Part shown: in pieces, positions 1 to 6,859 of the stretch | Layout of the letters: each line of letters opens with the position of its first letter | Numbering within the stretch: position 1 is the first letter of the stretch | Assembly (NCBI GenBank): GCA_050698015.1 | Contig: JBOHAU010000029.1 | Coordinates: 1-15,401, forward strand | Direction: 5' to 3' | From: JACDAN01 sp050698015 | GTDB taxonomy: Bacteria; Actinomycetota; Thermoleophilia; Gaiellales; Gaiellaceae | DNA: 15,401 nucleotides | Translations under genes and position numbers: made by a program | The notes under the pieces: model-generated | The model's input: the letters and a program-made list of their open reading frames with translations, nothing else | Told to the model about the DNA's origin: nothing | Databases searched by the model: none

Positions 1-301
1 CGAGCAACGGGTCGACGCCCTCCGCGACCGCCAGCTTCGTCATCACGATCTGGCCGAACGCCATGACCGTCCCGCAGGAGAGATCGATGCCCGCGGTCAG
101 GATCACGAAGGTCTGCCCGATCGCCAGCACGCCGACGACCATCACCTGCTGGAGGACGAGCGAGAGGTTTTGCCCCTGGAGGAAGTTCTCCGACTTGTAA
201 GAGAAGAACGCCATCGCCAACAGGAGGGCGAGGAACGGCCCGACTGTCGGCGCGCCGAGCACCCGGCGCGTGACTTGGACGGTGGAGGCCAACGCGGTCA
301 C
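1..301 (-). CDS. frcC: Sugar ABC transporter permease, FrcC/RbsC-like (N-terminal part, runs off window)
   Basis: Only the first 100 codons are in the window; the gene continues past position 1. The product is an inner-membrane permease of the ribose/fructose/xylose ABC family that forms the channel for a sugar delivered by the binding protein encoded just upstream. I read it from a GTG at 301-299; the frame stays open upstream, so the exact start is uncertain and no strong Shine-Dalgarno is seen. A short basic N-terminus (residues 1-17) precedes a first hydrophobic helix (GPFLALLLAMAFF), then the segment LSLVLQQVMVVGVLAIGQTF and the family signature ILTAGIDLS at about residues 72-80 (usual form GIDLSVG, here GIDLSCG). 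These residues resemble FrcC of the rhizobial fructose system. The ATPase gene would be expected farther along the minus strand, outside the window. The fructose assignment is inference from neighbours; the permease family is clear. Confidence 0.85.
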   Translation of the reverse strand, partial: MTALASTVQVTRRVLGAPTVGPFLALLLAMAFFSYKSENFLQGQNLSLVLQQVMVVGVLAIGQTFVILTAGIDLSCGTVMAFGQIVMTKLAVAEGVDPLL

Positions 302-329
302 GACGAAGGAGTATCCGACAGGCGAGGCG

Positions 330-358
330 AGACCGGGGCGTCGCCGACGCCCCGGTCT
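330..358 (-). promoter_or_regulatory. Strong intercistronic hairpin between binding-protein and permease genes
   Basis: A perfect inverted repeat with 14-base arms (330-343 and 345-358, arm AGACCGGGGCGTCG) lies between the stop of the binding-protein gene and the start of the permease gene. There is no T-run after it on the minus strand, so it does not look like a full intrinsic terminator. In binding-protein transport operons such stems commonly attenuate transcription or protect the upstream message, giving more binding protein than permease. That role is inferred. Confidence 0.6.
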
Positions 359-377
359 CTGGTAGCGAGGCCTCGGT

Positions 378-1388
378 CTAGCCCCAGCAGTTCCTGAGGC
401 CGTACACGACGCCCTTGGAGGGGACACCTACCCGCCGCCGCAACGCAATCAGGTTCACACCGGTGTCGGTGTAGCCGGACACCTTCTGGCCGGTCCTGGC
501 GTACCGCACCACGGCACTGACGCCCCTCGACGCCATCAGCAGCGGGTACTGCTGCGAGGTCGCGTCGATGATGCCGGCCCTGACGTTGCGGACACCGGCG
601 CAGCCACCGTCCACGGAGACGATCGTCGTGCCGGCTTTGGTCTTGCCGGCGTTCTTCAGGGCGTTCCACGCGCCCTTGGCGCTCGGTTCGTTAATCGTGT
701 AGACGACGTTGATCGCGTTGTTCTTCTGGAGGCAGTTCTCCATCGCCGTCTGCGACGGCGCCGTCTGACCCTGCCCGTTGCCGGTGCAGGCGATCTGCGG
801 GTTCGAGTTCTTGATCCCGAAGCCCTTCAGGAAGCCGTCGTGGCGGAGCTTCCCGACCGACGAGCCCGCATGCTCGTCGAGCATCGCGATCGTCACGGTC
901 CTCCCACGGGTGGCCGCCCGTGCGTACCGGCCGATCAGGACGCCGGCGTTGAAGTTGTTGGTGGCGAAGAGGGCGTCGACGGCGGTGGTCGGGTTCGTCG
1001 GTGAGTCGAGCGCGATCACGAGCACGCCCGCCTTCCGCGCCTTCCTGATCGCCGCGTTCTCCGCCTTGGCGTCGGCGACCGTGATCAGGATGCCCTTCAC
1101 GCCGGCGGTCGTCATGTTCTCGATCGCCGCGATCTGGCTCGCGTTGTCCGAGCTGTTCTTGCCGGCGGCGTAGACCAGCTCGGCGCCGAGCTTCTTCGCC
1201 TGCGCAGTCGCGCCCTGCCGCATCTTCACGAAGAACGGATTCGTCACGTCCTTCGTGATCAGACCGACCTTGATCTTGGTCGCACTCTGCTTCGACGTCC
1301 CGGCAGCCGCGACGGCCACCAGGACCGCGCTGACGGCGACGACGAGAGCGAGCGCCAGGACAAGCGGTCGTCTCCTTCTCCGATGCAT
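378..1388 (-). CDS. frcB: Sugar ABC transporter substrate-binding protein, FrcB-like (Peripla_BP_4)
   Basis: A 336-residue exported binding protein that captures a sugar outside the membrane and passes it to the adjacent permease. The N-terminus has six residues rich in Arg followed by a hydrophobic core to about residue 30 ending in AVAAAG, a typical signal peptide; there is no lipobox cysteine. The mature part starts KIKVGLITKDVTNPFFVKM, the first strand of the type I periplasmic fold. Features typical of FrcB-type proteins are the paired cysteines around the segment IACTGNGQGQT...MENCLQ, then NVVYTINEPSAKGA, DGGCAGVR and a C-terminal CWG. The start is fixed by AGGAGGG at 1394-1400, five bases before the ATG. 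Promoter and operator lie just upstream. The next gene on the strand is the permease, after a strong hairpin. Ligand is probably fructose given the divergent ROK kinase, but ribose or another monosaccharide is possible. Confidence 0.9.
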   Translation of the reverse strand: MHRRRRRPLVLALALVVAVSAVLVAVAAAGTSKQSATKIKVGLITKDVTNPFFVKMRQGATAQAKKLGAELVYAAGKNSSDNASQIAAIENMTTAGVKGILITVADAKAENAAIRKARKAGVLVIALDSPTNPTTAVDALFATNNFNAGVLIGRYARAATRGRTVTIAMLDEHAGSSVGKLRHDGFLKGFGIKNSNPQIACTGNGQGQTAPSQTAMENCLQKNNAINVVYTINEPSAKGAWNALKNAGKTKAGTTIVSVDGGCAGVRNVRAGIIDATSQQYPLLMASRGVSAVVRYARTGQKVSGYTDTGVNLIALRRRVGVPSKGVVYGLRNCWG

Positions 1389-1420
1389 ACGAGCCCTCCT
1401 CTTGCCGATTCCCTACTCGA

Positions 1421-1438
1421 TGTGGTATCGATAACACA
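1421..1438. promoter_or_regulatory. LacI-family operator palindrome
   Basis: TGTGGTATCGATAACACA is an 18-bp near-perfect palindrome (one symmetric mismatch pair) centred on ATCGAT, the usual form of a LacI/GalR operator with a central CG. It lies between the divergent transporter and LacI-regulator genes and covers the probable -10 of the transporter promoter, so binding would block transporter transcription. The binding protein is most likely the regulator encoded next to it; that pairing is inference. Confidence 0.75.
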
Positions 1439-1457
1439 CACGATGACCAGGAGTCAA
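1429..1457 (-). promoter_or_regulatory. Probable sigma70-type promoter of the sugar-transport genes
   Basis: On the minus strand TTGACT (1457-1452) is followed after a 17-base spacer by TTATCG (1434-1429). The -35 is close to consensus, the -10 is weaker and lies inside the operator palindrome. About 40 bases separate it from the ATG at 1388. This is a pattern call; no start-site data exist here. Confidence 0.5.
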
Positions 1458-1512
1458 GCGGCAGGATGTCCGAGCCGACGCTCCAACGTGTTACTGATCC
1501 CATGAGCAGTAG

Positions 1513-2538
1513 ATGACGACCCACCCCGCGAGCGTGACGATCAAGGACGTCGCACGCCGTTCGGGCGTCTCCTCGATGACCGTCTCGCGCGTCATCAACG
1601 ACAGCGAGCGGGTCAGTCCCGAGACGCGCCGTCGCGTCGAGACGGCGATCGCCGAGCTCGGCTACGTCCCCAGCCGCCTCGCCCGCGGACTGATCCGGCA
1701 GAAGACCGGGACGCTGGCGCTGATCGTCCCGGATGTCGCCAATCCGTTCTTCACGCTGGCCGTTCGCGGCGCCGAAGACGTCGCCCGACGGGCTGGGTAT
1801 CGAATGATCCTCTGCGACACGCGCGCCGACCTGACGATCGAGCGCGAGGTGATCGAAGAAATGCTCGCGCACCGAGTCGAGGGGATCGTGATTGCCCCCG
1901 TGAGTGATCGCTCGAAGGGGCATCTGCAAAGGCTCGCCGGGTTCGGGGTGAAGTTCGTGCTGATCGATCGCACGATTCCCGGCGTGCAATCGGACGTCGT
2001 CGTCGGGGACAGCAGGGGCGGCGCGCGCCGACTCGTCGAGCACCTGATCGCGCTCGGCCACCGGCGAATCGGGTTCGTGACCGAGTCGGACGAGGTCTCG
2101 ACCGCGCGCGACCGGCGGCAGGGCTACGAAGCCGCGCTCGATGCGGCCGGCCTCGAGCTCGACCCGAAGCTGATCGTGGGCTCGTCAGCCGACCCCTCGG
2201 GCGGGTTGGAAGGCATGCGCCGGCTGCTCGAGCTCGAGGAGCCCCCCACGGCGGTCTTCACCGTCAACAATCTCGTCGCCGTCGGCGCGATCGAGGCGGT
2301 GCGCGCGCACGGCCTGGACGTACCCGACGACGTCGCGCTCGTCTGCTTCGACGACATCGAGTACGCCTCGCGCCTCTATCCCTTCCTGACCGTGATGGCG
2401 CAGCCGGCCGAGACGCTCGGCAGCCTCGGCACACAGCTTCTCCTCGAGCGGATCGAAGGGCGTGCCCCCGAGCGGCCGCGCGTCGTTGTTCTCCCGGCAG
2501 AGTTCCTCGTCCGGCGCTCGTCGGGAGACGCGGGTTGA
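1513..2538 (+). CDS. LacI/GalR-family transcriptional regulator of the sugar locus
   Basis: A 341-residue DNA-binding repressor. Residues 8-30 (VTIKDVARRSGVSSMTVSRV) form the LacI helix-turn-helix, followed by NDSERVSPETRRRV and a hinge region around residues 52-62 (VPSRLARGL). The remainder is the periplasmic-binding-like sensor domain, beginning TGTLALIVPDVANPFF and containing VFTVNNLVAVGA and ALVCFDDIEYA, the last a well-conserved LacI-family segment. Its length is normal for the family. The ATG at 1513 puts the HTH at the usual distance from the N-terminus, but the upstream sequence lacks a good Shine-Dalgarno (GAGCAG only), so translation may be weak or leaderless. It is divergent from the FrcB-like gene and probably represses it through the palindrome at 1421-1438; it likely also regulates itself. 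Effector sugar is not identifiable from sequence. Confidence 0.93.
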   Translation: MTTHPASVTIKDVARRSGVSSMTVSRVINDSERVSPETRRRVETAIAELGYVPSRLARGLIRQKTGTLALIVPDVANPFFTLAVRGAEDVARRAGYRMILCDTRADLTIEREVIEEMLAHRVEGIVIAPVSDRSKGHLQRLAGFGVKFVLIDRTIPGVQSDVVVGDSRGGARRLVEHLIALGHRRIGFVTESDEVSTARDRRQGYEAALDAAGLELDPKLIVGSSADPSGGLEGMRRLLELEEPPTAVFTVNNLVAVGAIEAVRAHGLDVPDDVALVCFDDIEYASRLYPFLTVMAQPAETLGSLGTQLLLERIEGRAPERPRVVVLPAEFLVRRSSGDAG

Positions 2539-3386
2539 CGGTCTACGGCGGAATCGAGACCGGCGGCTCCAAGTGGGAGTGCGCGATCGGCACCGGCCCG
2601 GACGATCTCCGGGCAACTGAGACGATCGCCACGACGACGCCTGCCGAGACGATCGAGCAAGTGATCGCCTTCTTCCACCGCGAAGGGCCGGTCGCCGCAG
2701 TCGGGATCGGCTCCTTCGGGCCGATCGACCCGCGCCGCGAGTCGGCTACCTGGGGCTACATCACCTCCACTCCCAAGCCCGGCTGGGCTCATACCGACGT
2801 TGCCCCGGAGATCGGCCGCCGCCTCGAGGTCCCGGTCGCCTTCGACACCGACGTCAATGCAGCTGCGCTCGGCGAATACCGCTGGGGAGCCGCCAAGGGG
2901 CTCGACACCTTCTCGTACATCACGGTGGGCACCGGCATCGGCGGCGGCGGAATGGCCGGAGGCAAGCTCCTGCACGGGCTCGTGCATCCGGAGGTCGGAC
3001 ACCTGCGCATCCCACACGACCGTGATCGCGACCCGTTCGACGGCGTCTGCCCCTTCCACGGCGACTGCCTCGAGGGGCTCGCGTCAGGCCGGGCCATCGA
3101 GGCGCGCTGGGGCCGGCGCCCGGAGGAGCTCGACGGCGACGCTCGAGTGTGGGAGCTCCAGGCTCACTACCTCGCGCTCGGGCTGGTCTCGGTGATCTCC
3201 GTGCTCTCGCCGGAGCGGATCCTCCTCGGCGGCGGCGTGATGCTGCAGCCCGCCCTCTTGCCGCTGGTTCAGCAACAGGTGGCGCGACTCATGAACGGCT
3301 ACCAGCAGGCCGGGACGATCATGCTGCCGGCACTCGCGCCGCGCTCGGGCGTGTTGGGCGCTATCGCGCTGGCCGAGACCGCCTGA
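2535..3386 (+). CDS. ROK-family sugar kinase, fructokinase-like
   Basis: A 283-residue cytoplasmic kinase that probably phosphorylates the imported sugar with ATP. Residues 5-13 (GGIETGGSK) are the N-terminal phosphate loop; DTDVNAAALGE at about 104-114 holds the catalytic Asp region; GTGIGGG (132-138) is the second ATP motif. His156 with C172, H175 and C178 (CPFHGDC) matches the zinc-binding signature of ROK proteins. The segment PHDRDRDPFDGVC followed by CLEGLASG resembles Bacillus-type ROK fructokinases rather than glucokinases. Translation starts at TTG, whose TG plus the next A form the stop of the LacI gene (TTGA overlap, 2535-2538), with GGAG eight bases upstream: a case of likely translational coupling. 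Its end overlaps the convergent serine-hydrolase gene by 26 bp. Substrate fructose (or mannose) is likely, not proven. Confidence 0.92.
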   Translation: MTVYGGIETGGSKWECAIGTGPDDLRATETIATTTPAETIEQVIAFFHREGPVAAVGIGSFGPIDPRRESATWGYITSTPKPGWAHTDVAPEIGRRLEVPVAFDTDVNAAALGEYRWGAAKGLDTFSYITVGTGIGGGGMAGGKLLHGLVHPEVGHLRIPHDRDRDPFDGVCPFHGDCLEGLASGRAIEARWGRRPEELDGDARVWELQAHYLALGLVSVISVLSPERILLGGGVMLQPALLPLVQQQVARLMNGYQQAGTIMLPALAPRSGVLGAIALAETA

Positions 3387-4467
3387 AGCGGTCGTACGCG
3401 GCCCGCGCCACGCGCGCGGCGAGAACTTCCGACGAGACGTCGACGCCGCGGCCGTTCCAGGTCATGACCACGACCAGGAACGCTCCACCGGGCGAATAGA
3501 CGAGCCCCCCGTCGTGCCGAGCACGCTTGATCCAGCCGGGCTTGTGCACCACCCCTGCACCTCCGGGCAGATACCGTCCGAGCCAGTTCGGCCTCGCGTG
3601 CGCGATCAGGTAGAGAAGGAAGCGTGCGTCCGCCGGCACGAAGCTGCCGCGGAAGCGCCGTGCGAGCAGTCCCTTTCCGTCCGCGGACATGTGGAGGTAG
3701 CGGAGCAGGCGTCCGAAATCCCACGCGGTCGTGCGCTTGCCGACGAAGCTGGGCTGATCGCTCGCGTTCAGCGGGATCGGTCGCCGCGCGGCCGGAACGA
3801 TGTACCCGCCGTACATCTCCGTTTCCCAGAGGCCGAGCGCGCGCAACGTAGCGTTGACCTTCGCCGCGCCGCCGCTCGTCGATCCCCCGAGCCACGTCAG
3901 GAGCTCGTTGGCCGGCTTGTCGAATGAAGGGACGAGCATCCGCCGGAGCAGTCGGTCGACGGAACTTCCTGGTGGAGGCCTGCCGCGGTGCGCCACGAGG
4001 ACCTGGATGGCGATCGCCACCTTCAGCGTCGAGGCGGCCGGAAACTGCGCGCGGGCGTTCCAGGCGGCACCGGAGCCCGTCCGAAGATCCTGAACGAAGA
4101 TCCCGCAGATGCCGGAGAAGCCGCGGGCCAGGCCGCTGATCGTGCTCGCCAGAGCTGCATCCTCGTAACCGCGAGGCGGGCCTCTCGGCCTTGTGCTCGA
4201 CGGCAGCCCGAAGACCGGCCCGACGGCGGTCGACGACCGACGCCCCCGCCCGTCGACCGCCGTCACGCGCAAGGTCACATCGCGCGGCGGCAGCTCGACC
4301 GTGAAATCGAACCGCCTTCCACCGACGGCCTTCTCTGCCAGCAGGCGGGTGCCGATGCTGACCCGCACGGACTCGGTGCCGCGCGGGACGCGGCCGGCGA
4401 CCCGGCCGAACGACACCTCGTCCGGCGCCGGTGCGATCAGCTCTGGAGGAGGGAGCGCCGCGGGCAC
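3361..4467 (-). CDS. Class A beta-lactamase-like serine hydrolase, probably missing its signal peptide
   Basis: About 368 residues read from GTG at 4467-4465. The first ~90 residues (starting VPAALPPPELIAPAPDE) form a beta-rich N-terminal domain, followed by a beta-lactamase/transpeptidase-like fold (Beta-lactamase2 type). The nucleophile motif is S146-T-L-K149 inside FPAASTLKVAIA. The second motif, usually SDN, reads S181-F-D in PSFDKPANELL. The third is K309-P-G311 in HKPGWIKRARHDGG. Related proteins are exported, yet no hydrophobic leader is encoded in frame: the frame runs 84 bases farther upstream but those bases code for the end of a glycosidase remnant in another frame. I infer that a deletion removed the leader. 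Role may be cell-wall or secondary-metabolite hydrolysis; true beta-lactamase activity is doubtful. It converges on the sugar kinase gene. Confidence 0.78.
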   Translation of the reverse strand: MPAALPPPELIAPAPDEVSFGRVAGRVPRGTESVRVSIGTRLLAEKAVGGRRFDFTVELPPRDVTLRVTAVDGRGRRSSTAVGPVFGLPSSTRPRGPPRGYEDAALASTISGLARGFSGICGIFVQDLRTGSGAAWNARAQFPAASTLKVAIAIQVLVAHRGRPPPGSSVDRLLRRMLVPSFDKPANELLTWLGGSTSGGAAKVNATLRALGLWETEMYGGYIVPAARRPIPLNASDQPSFVGKRTTAWDFGRLLRYLHMSADGKGLLARRFRGSFVPADARFLLYLIAHARPNWLGRYLPGGAGVVHKPGWIKRARHDGGLVYSPGGAFLVVVMTWNGRGVDVSSEVLAARVARAAYDRFRRSRPAR

Positions 4468-4477
4468 ACCGGCATCA

Positions 4478-4986
4478 TCACGACAGCGGCACGATGAAGC
4501 GGCGGTAGGCGGCAAGGCTCCTCGGCTTCGTGCCGAGGTCGTACGCGCCACCCGCCGGCCCGTTGTAGAAGCTCACGAAGCGGACGCGCCGCTGAGACGC
4601 GCGCTTGTACCAGCGGGGTGGAGTAGGCCGCTCCGCGCCTGCTTCCGCCCGGCGTGAACGCGCAATAGGGGTTCTTCGAGTTGTTCATCTCGGCGAGCGG
4701 CCTGATCAGCACGGGCTTGGCGGCCTCGGCGATTGCCAGCGCGGATGCGCGTCGCCCTTTCCGAGCGCGATCGCGCTCGGAGTCAGCAGCCAGCCGCGGC
4801 CTTCCGGATGCAGCGCAATGTGCGGCCGCTCACCCAGGTTGTTCAGGAAGAAGCTGTAGGGCGAGCCCCACGAGCGCCCTTGGTCCCAGCCGAGGAAGAC
4901 GAGCCCGGACTCGGTCTTCTGACCGGTCAGACGATCGAAGCGGGCAATGTTGCCGTATACGCCCATCGGGATCGCTTCCGCGGAAT
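4478..4986 (-). pseudogene. Remnant of a GH26-like glycoside hydrolase (frameshifted, internally deleted)
   Basis: Three minus-strand segments in different frames read as one broken protein. Segment 1 (from 4966, MGVYGNIARFDRLTGQ, then VFLGWDQGRSWGSPYSF and LTPSAIALGKGDAH) ends in a frameshift at about 4743-4750. Segment 2 continues LAIAEAAKPVLIRPLAEMNN, NPYCAF, RGAAYSTP to about 4614; RPLAEMN is the catalytic acid/base motif of GH26-like enzymes. Segment 3 (4612-4478) begins WYKRAS and ends FVSFYNGPAGGAYDLG, AAYRRFIVPLS and a TGA; this is the normal C-terminus. Between segments 2 and 3 roughly a hundred residues expected in the family, including the nucleophile region, are absent. No ATG-initiated full-length product is possible. 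Family call rests on recalled motifs, so moderately sure; that the gene is dead is near certain. Confidence 0.7.
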
Positions 4987-5106
4987 GACCACGTCGACCG
5001 AGAGGCCCGACGTGGCAAGCTCTCTGAAGACCTTGCGTATCGTCCCGTCGCCACCTGCAGCAACGACGAGCTCAGCCGGCTTGGAGAGGAGCTGCTCCCA
5101 TCCCTC
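4987..5106 (-). pseudogene. Fragment of a diacylglycerol-kinase catalytic domain
   Basis: On the minus strand, after a TAG at 5109-5107, about forty codons read EGWEQLLSKPAELVVAAGG then DGTIRKVFRELATSG. The AAGGDGT loop followed by a helix of the form RKV..EL is the nucleotide-binding signature of lipid/diacylglycerol kinases. Homology stops at about 4987 and the sequence passes directly into the glycosidase remnant in another frame. There is no room for the remaining domain on either side: surE starts at 5172. It is best read as debris from a deletion that joined two unrelated genes. NAD kinase has a related GGDGT motif but the flanking residues fit the diacylglycerol kinase type better. Confidence 0.6.
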
Positions 5107-5171
5107 CTAAGGGTCACGTGCATGCAGTGCTCCGGGATCGGTAACTGAAGGCGGCGGAGGAGGAGAAGCGG

Positions 5172-5927
5172 ATGCGAATCCTCGTCTCGAACGACGACGG
5201 CATTTATAGCCCCGGCATCGCGACGCTGGCGAAGGTCGCGCGAAAGTTCGGCGACGTCCGGGTCGTGGCCCCTGATGTCGAGATGTCGGCAGCCGGCCAC
5301 GCGATCACTGCGTCGAGACCCGTTCGTTACCGCCCGACGAAGATCTTCAGCGACATCGAGGCGTACCGCGTCAACGGGACGCCCGCGGACTGCGTCGCGC
5401 TCGGCACATACCACTGGGAACGGGTCGACGTCGTCCTCTCCGGGATCAATCTCGGGCCCAACCTCGGCACCTCGATCTGGCATTCCGGCACCGTCGCCGC
5501 CGCGAAGCAGGCCGCCTTGCTCGGCGTCCGCGCGATCGCTCTGAGCGCTCCGATCGAAGACGAGGACGAGGACTTCACCGTGCTCGAGCCATGGGTCGAA
5601 CGCGTGCTCGAGGAGCTGCTGGACGAGGAGTGCCCGCCGCTCGTGAACGTCAACTTCCCGCGCAAGCCGCAGGGGCTTCAGTGGGCGTCACAAGCTGTAG
5701 ACCACTATGCGGGACGCGTCGTCCCGCAAGAGGACCCAATGGGCCGGCAGCACTACTGGTTCACGGTCGTGCCGCTCGAGCGCCATCGCGAGGGCACCGA
5801 CCTCTGGGCGTTCGAGCAGGGCTACGTGTCGATGACGCCGCTGCGCCTCGACCTAACGGACTACGCCGAGCTCGAGCGGGTGACGAAGAGCCACACCGCG
5901 GCGGCGCGCTCAGCTGAAGGTAACTAG
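5172..5927 (+). CDS. surE: 5'/3'-nucleotidase SurE
   Basis: A 251-residue metal-dependent nucleoside monophosphate phosphatase, the normal SurE length. The N-terminus MRILVSNDDGIYSPG holds the metal-binding pair D8-D9 in the NDDG motif; S39 in PDVEMSAAGHAIT is the third ligand region and N93 in SGINLGPNLG the fourth. VNGTPADCVALG and WHSGTVAAAKQAALLG are further family blocks, and the C-terminal region carries GYVSMTPLRLDLT. The start is decided by a very strong Shine-Dalgarno, GGAGGAGGAG at 5156-5165, six bases before ATG. Cytoplasmic; acts in nucleotide salvage and stress survival in other bacteria. It looks intact and stands alone between two decayed regions on the opposite strand. Nothing odd in catalytic residues. 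Confidence 0.97.
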   Translation: MRILVSNDDGIYSPGIATLAKVARKFGDVRVVAPDVEMSAAGHAITASRPVRYRPTKIFSDIEAYRVNGTPADCVALGTYHWERVDVVLSGINLGPNLGTSIWHSGTVAAAKQAALLGVRAIALSAPIEDEDEDFTVLEPWVERVLEELLDEECPPLVNVNFPRKPQGLQWASQAVDHYAGRVVPQEDPMGRQHYWFTVVPLERHREGTDLWAFEQGYVSMTPLRLDLTDYAELERVTKSHTAAARSAEGN

Positions 5928-5940
5928 CGCGTCCTCCCGC

Positions 5941-6323
5941 CTAGCGGCGCCGGCAGCGCTCTCGCCGGCAACCGCGCGCCGTCGGCGCCGACGACCGCGA
6001 ACCAGTTGTCGTGGTACGCGCCCTGGGCGTAGTCGGGGGCCGCCTCACGCCGAGCGCTCGGCAGAGAGCGGCACAGAACTCGAAGCACCAAGTCGCCGTG
6101 TCTCCCCACCCGGAGCGGCCGTGTCCCGGCAGGTCTAGATAGACGACCTGCGCGACGTTCGAGAGCCGTCCGAAGTCGGGCTTGAAGTACGAATGGTCGA
6201 AGCTCCCCGGCCCGCCGTGCTGGAGCACGACCGTTGGCCGTTGACGCATCCGCGGGCCGTCAGGGACGAGCGCCGCGCCCTCGACGTGAACCACAGGCGC
6301 GTCCCGTTCACGTCGATCCGCAT
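5941..6323 (-). pseudogene. Alpha/beta-hydrolase (proline-iminopeptidase-like), frameshifted and truncated
   Basis: The original start is probably ATG at 6323-6321 (MRIDVNGTRLWF). Near 6290-6294 one base is missing and the homology continues in another frame as HVEGAALVPDGPRM, RPTVVLQHGGPGSFDHSYF, KPDFGRLSNVAQVVYLDLPG and HGRSGWGD. HGGPG is the oxyanion-hole motif of the family. Homology fades at about 6043 after FEFCAALCRALGV, before the nucleophile elbow (GxSxG), and the catalytic Asp and His regions are also absent. The remaining bases to 5928 read DYAQGAYHDNWFAVVGADG in another frame, which I do not recognise; they may be part of a different lost gene. Full-length relatives are about 280 residues or longer, so this copy cannot be active. 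Confidence 0.72.
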
Positions 6324-6409
6324 CGGCCTCGCAGTATCTCGAATGAGATGGTGAAACTCTGGTGAATTGCGGCGTCTTGCGTCGACGCCGGATTATGTTC
6401 AGCGCCTGC

Positions 6410-6808
6410 ATGGCCATCGCTGCAGAGCTCGCCACGATCCCGCTCTTCGAATCGCTGGATGAGCCCGACCTCCAAAGGCTCGCGCGGTGGTTTTCCAACC
6501 GAACCGCCGATGAGGGATCACGTCTCTGCGGTGAGGGTGCGCCCGGCTACTCGTTCTTCGTCCTCACTCAGGGCACCGCGACCGTGACGGCCGACGGTGT
6601 GACGCTCGCGGATCTCGGCCCCGGAGACTTCTTCGGCGAGGTCGCGATGCTCACAGGCGGCCGCCGCAGCGCCACGGTCACGACGACGTCGCCGGCGGAG
6701 CTGCTCGTGATGTTCGGCTCCGACTTCCGCCGGCTCGAGCAAGAACAGCCGGAGATCGCGGTGCGGATCGAAGCGGCGATGCGGCAGCGCCTCGCAACGG
6801 ACGCCTAG
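6410..6808 (+). CDS. Stand-alone cyclic-nucleotide-binding-domain protein
   Basis: A 132-residue protein made almost wholly of one CNBD beta-roll of the CRP/PKA type. ATIPLFESLDEPDLQRLARWF is the N-terminal helical lead-in. The phosphate-binding cassette reads F75-G-E-V-A then R86-S-A-T (FFGEVAML...GGRRSATV), with the conserved Glu and Arg that contact cyclic nucleotide in this fold, so ligand binding looks possible. No helix-turn-helix, kinase or channel domain follows, so it is not itself a transcription factor. In-frame alternatives are ATG 6395 and GTG 6362; none has a good Shine-Dalgarno, and 6410 gives the usual family N-terminus. It is divergent from the hydrolase remnant and convergent with the metalloprotease gene. 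Partner unknown. Confidence 0.85.
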   Translation: MAIAAELATIPLFESLDEPDLQRLARWFSNRTADEGSRLCGEGAPGYSFFVLTQGTATVTADGVTLADLGPGDFFGEVAMLTGGRRSATVTTTSPAELLVMFGSDFRRLEQEQPEIAVRIEAAMRQRLATDA

Positions 6809-6816
6809 GCGTAGGC

Positions 6817-6842
6817 GCGGGGCGCGGCTAGCCGCGCCCCGC
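6817..6842. terminator. GC-rich hairpin between convergent genes
   Basis: Perfect 12-base arms (6817-6828 GCGGGGCGCGGC and 6831-6842) with a two-base loop sit between the CNBD stop at 6808 and the metalloprotease stop at 6860. The position suggests a bidirectional terminator; the T-tract is poor (TGAGTGTT on the plus side). Confidence 0.65.
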
Positions 6843-6859
6843 TGAGTGTTCTGGCGACG

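Noticed and set aside
691..2061. A 456-codon minus-strand open frame across the binding-protein and LacI genes
   Set aside because: Its product is low-complexity, rich in Arg, Asp and Gly, and it is antisense to LacI and out of frame with the clear binding-protein gene. A GC-rich shadow frame.
4437..4712. A 91-codon minus-strand frame as an independent small gene
   Set aside because: Its first third is the middle of the glycosidase remnant (LIRPLAEMNN) and the rest is out of frame with the true C-terminal segment, so it is a piece of the pseudogene.
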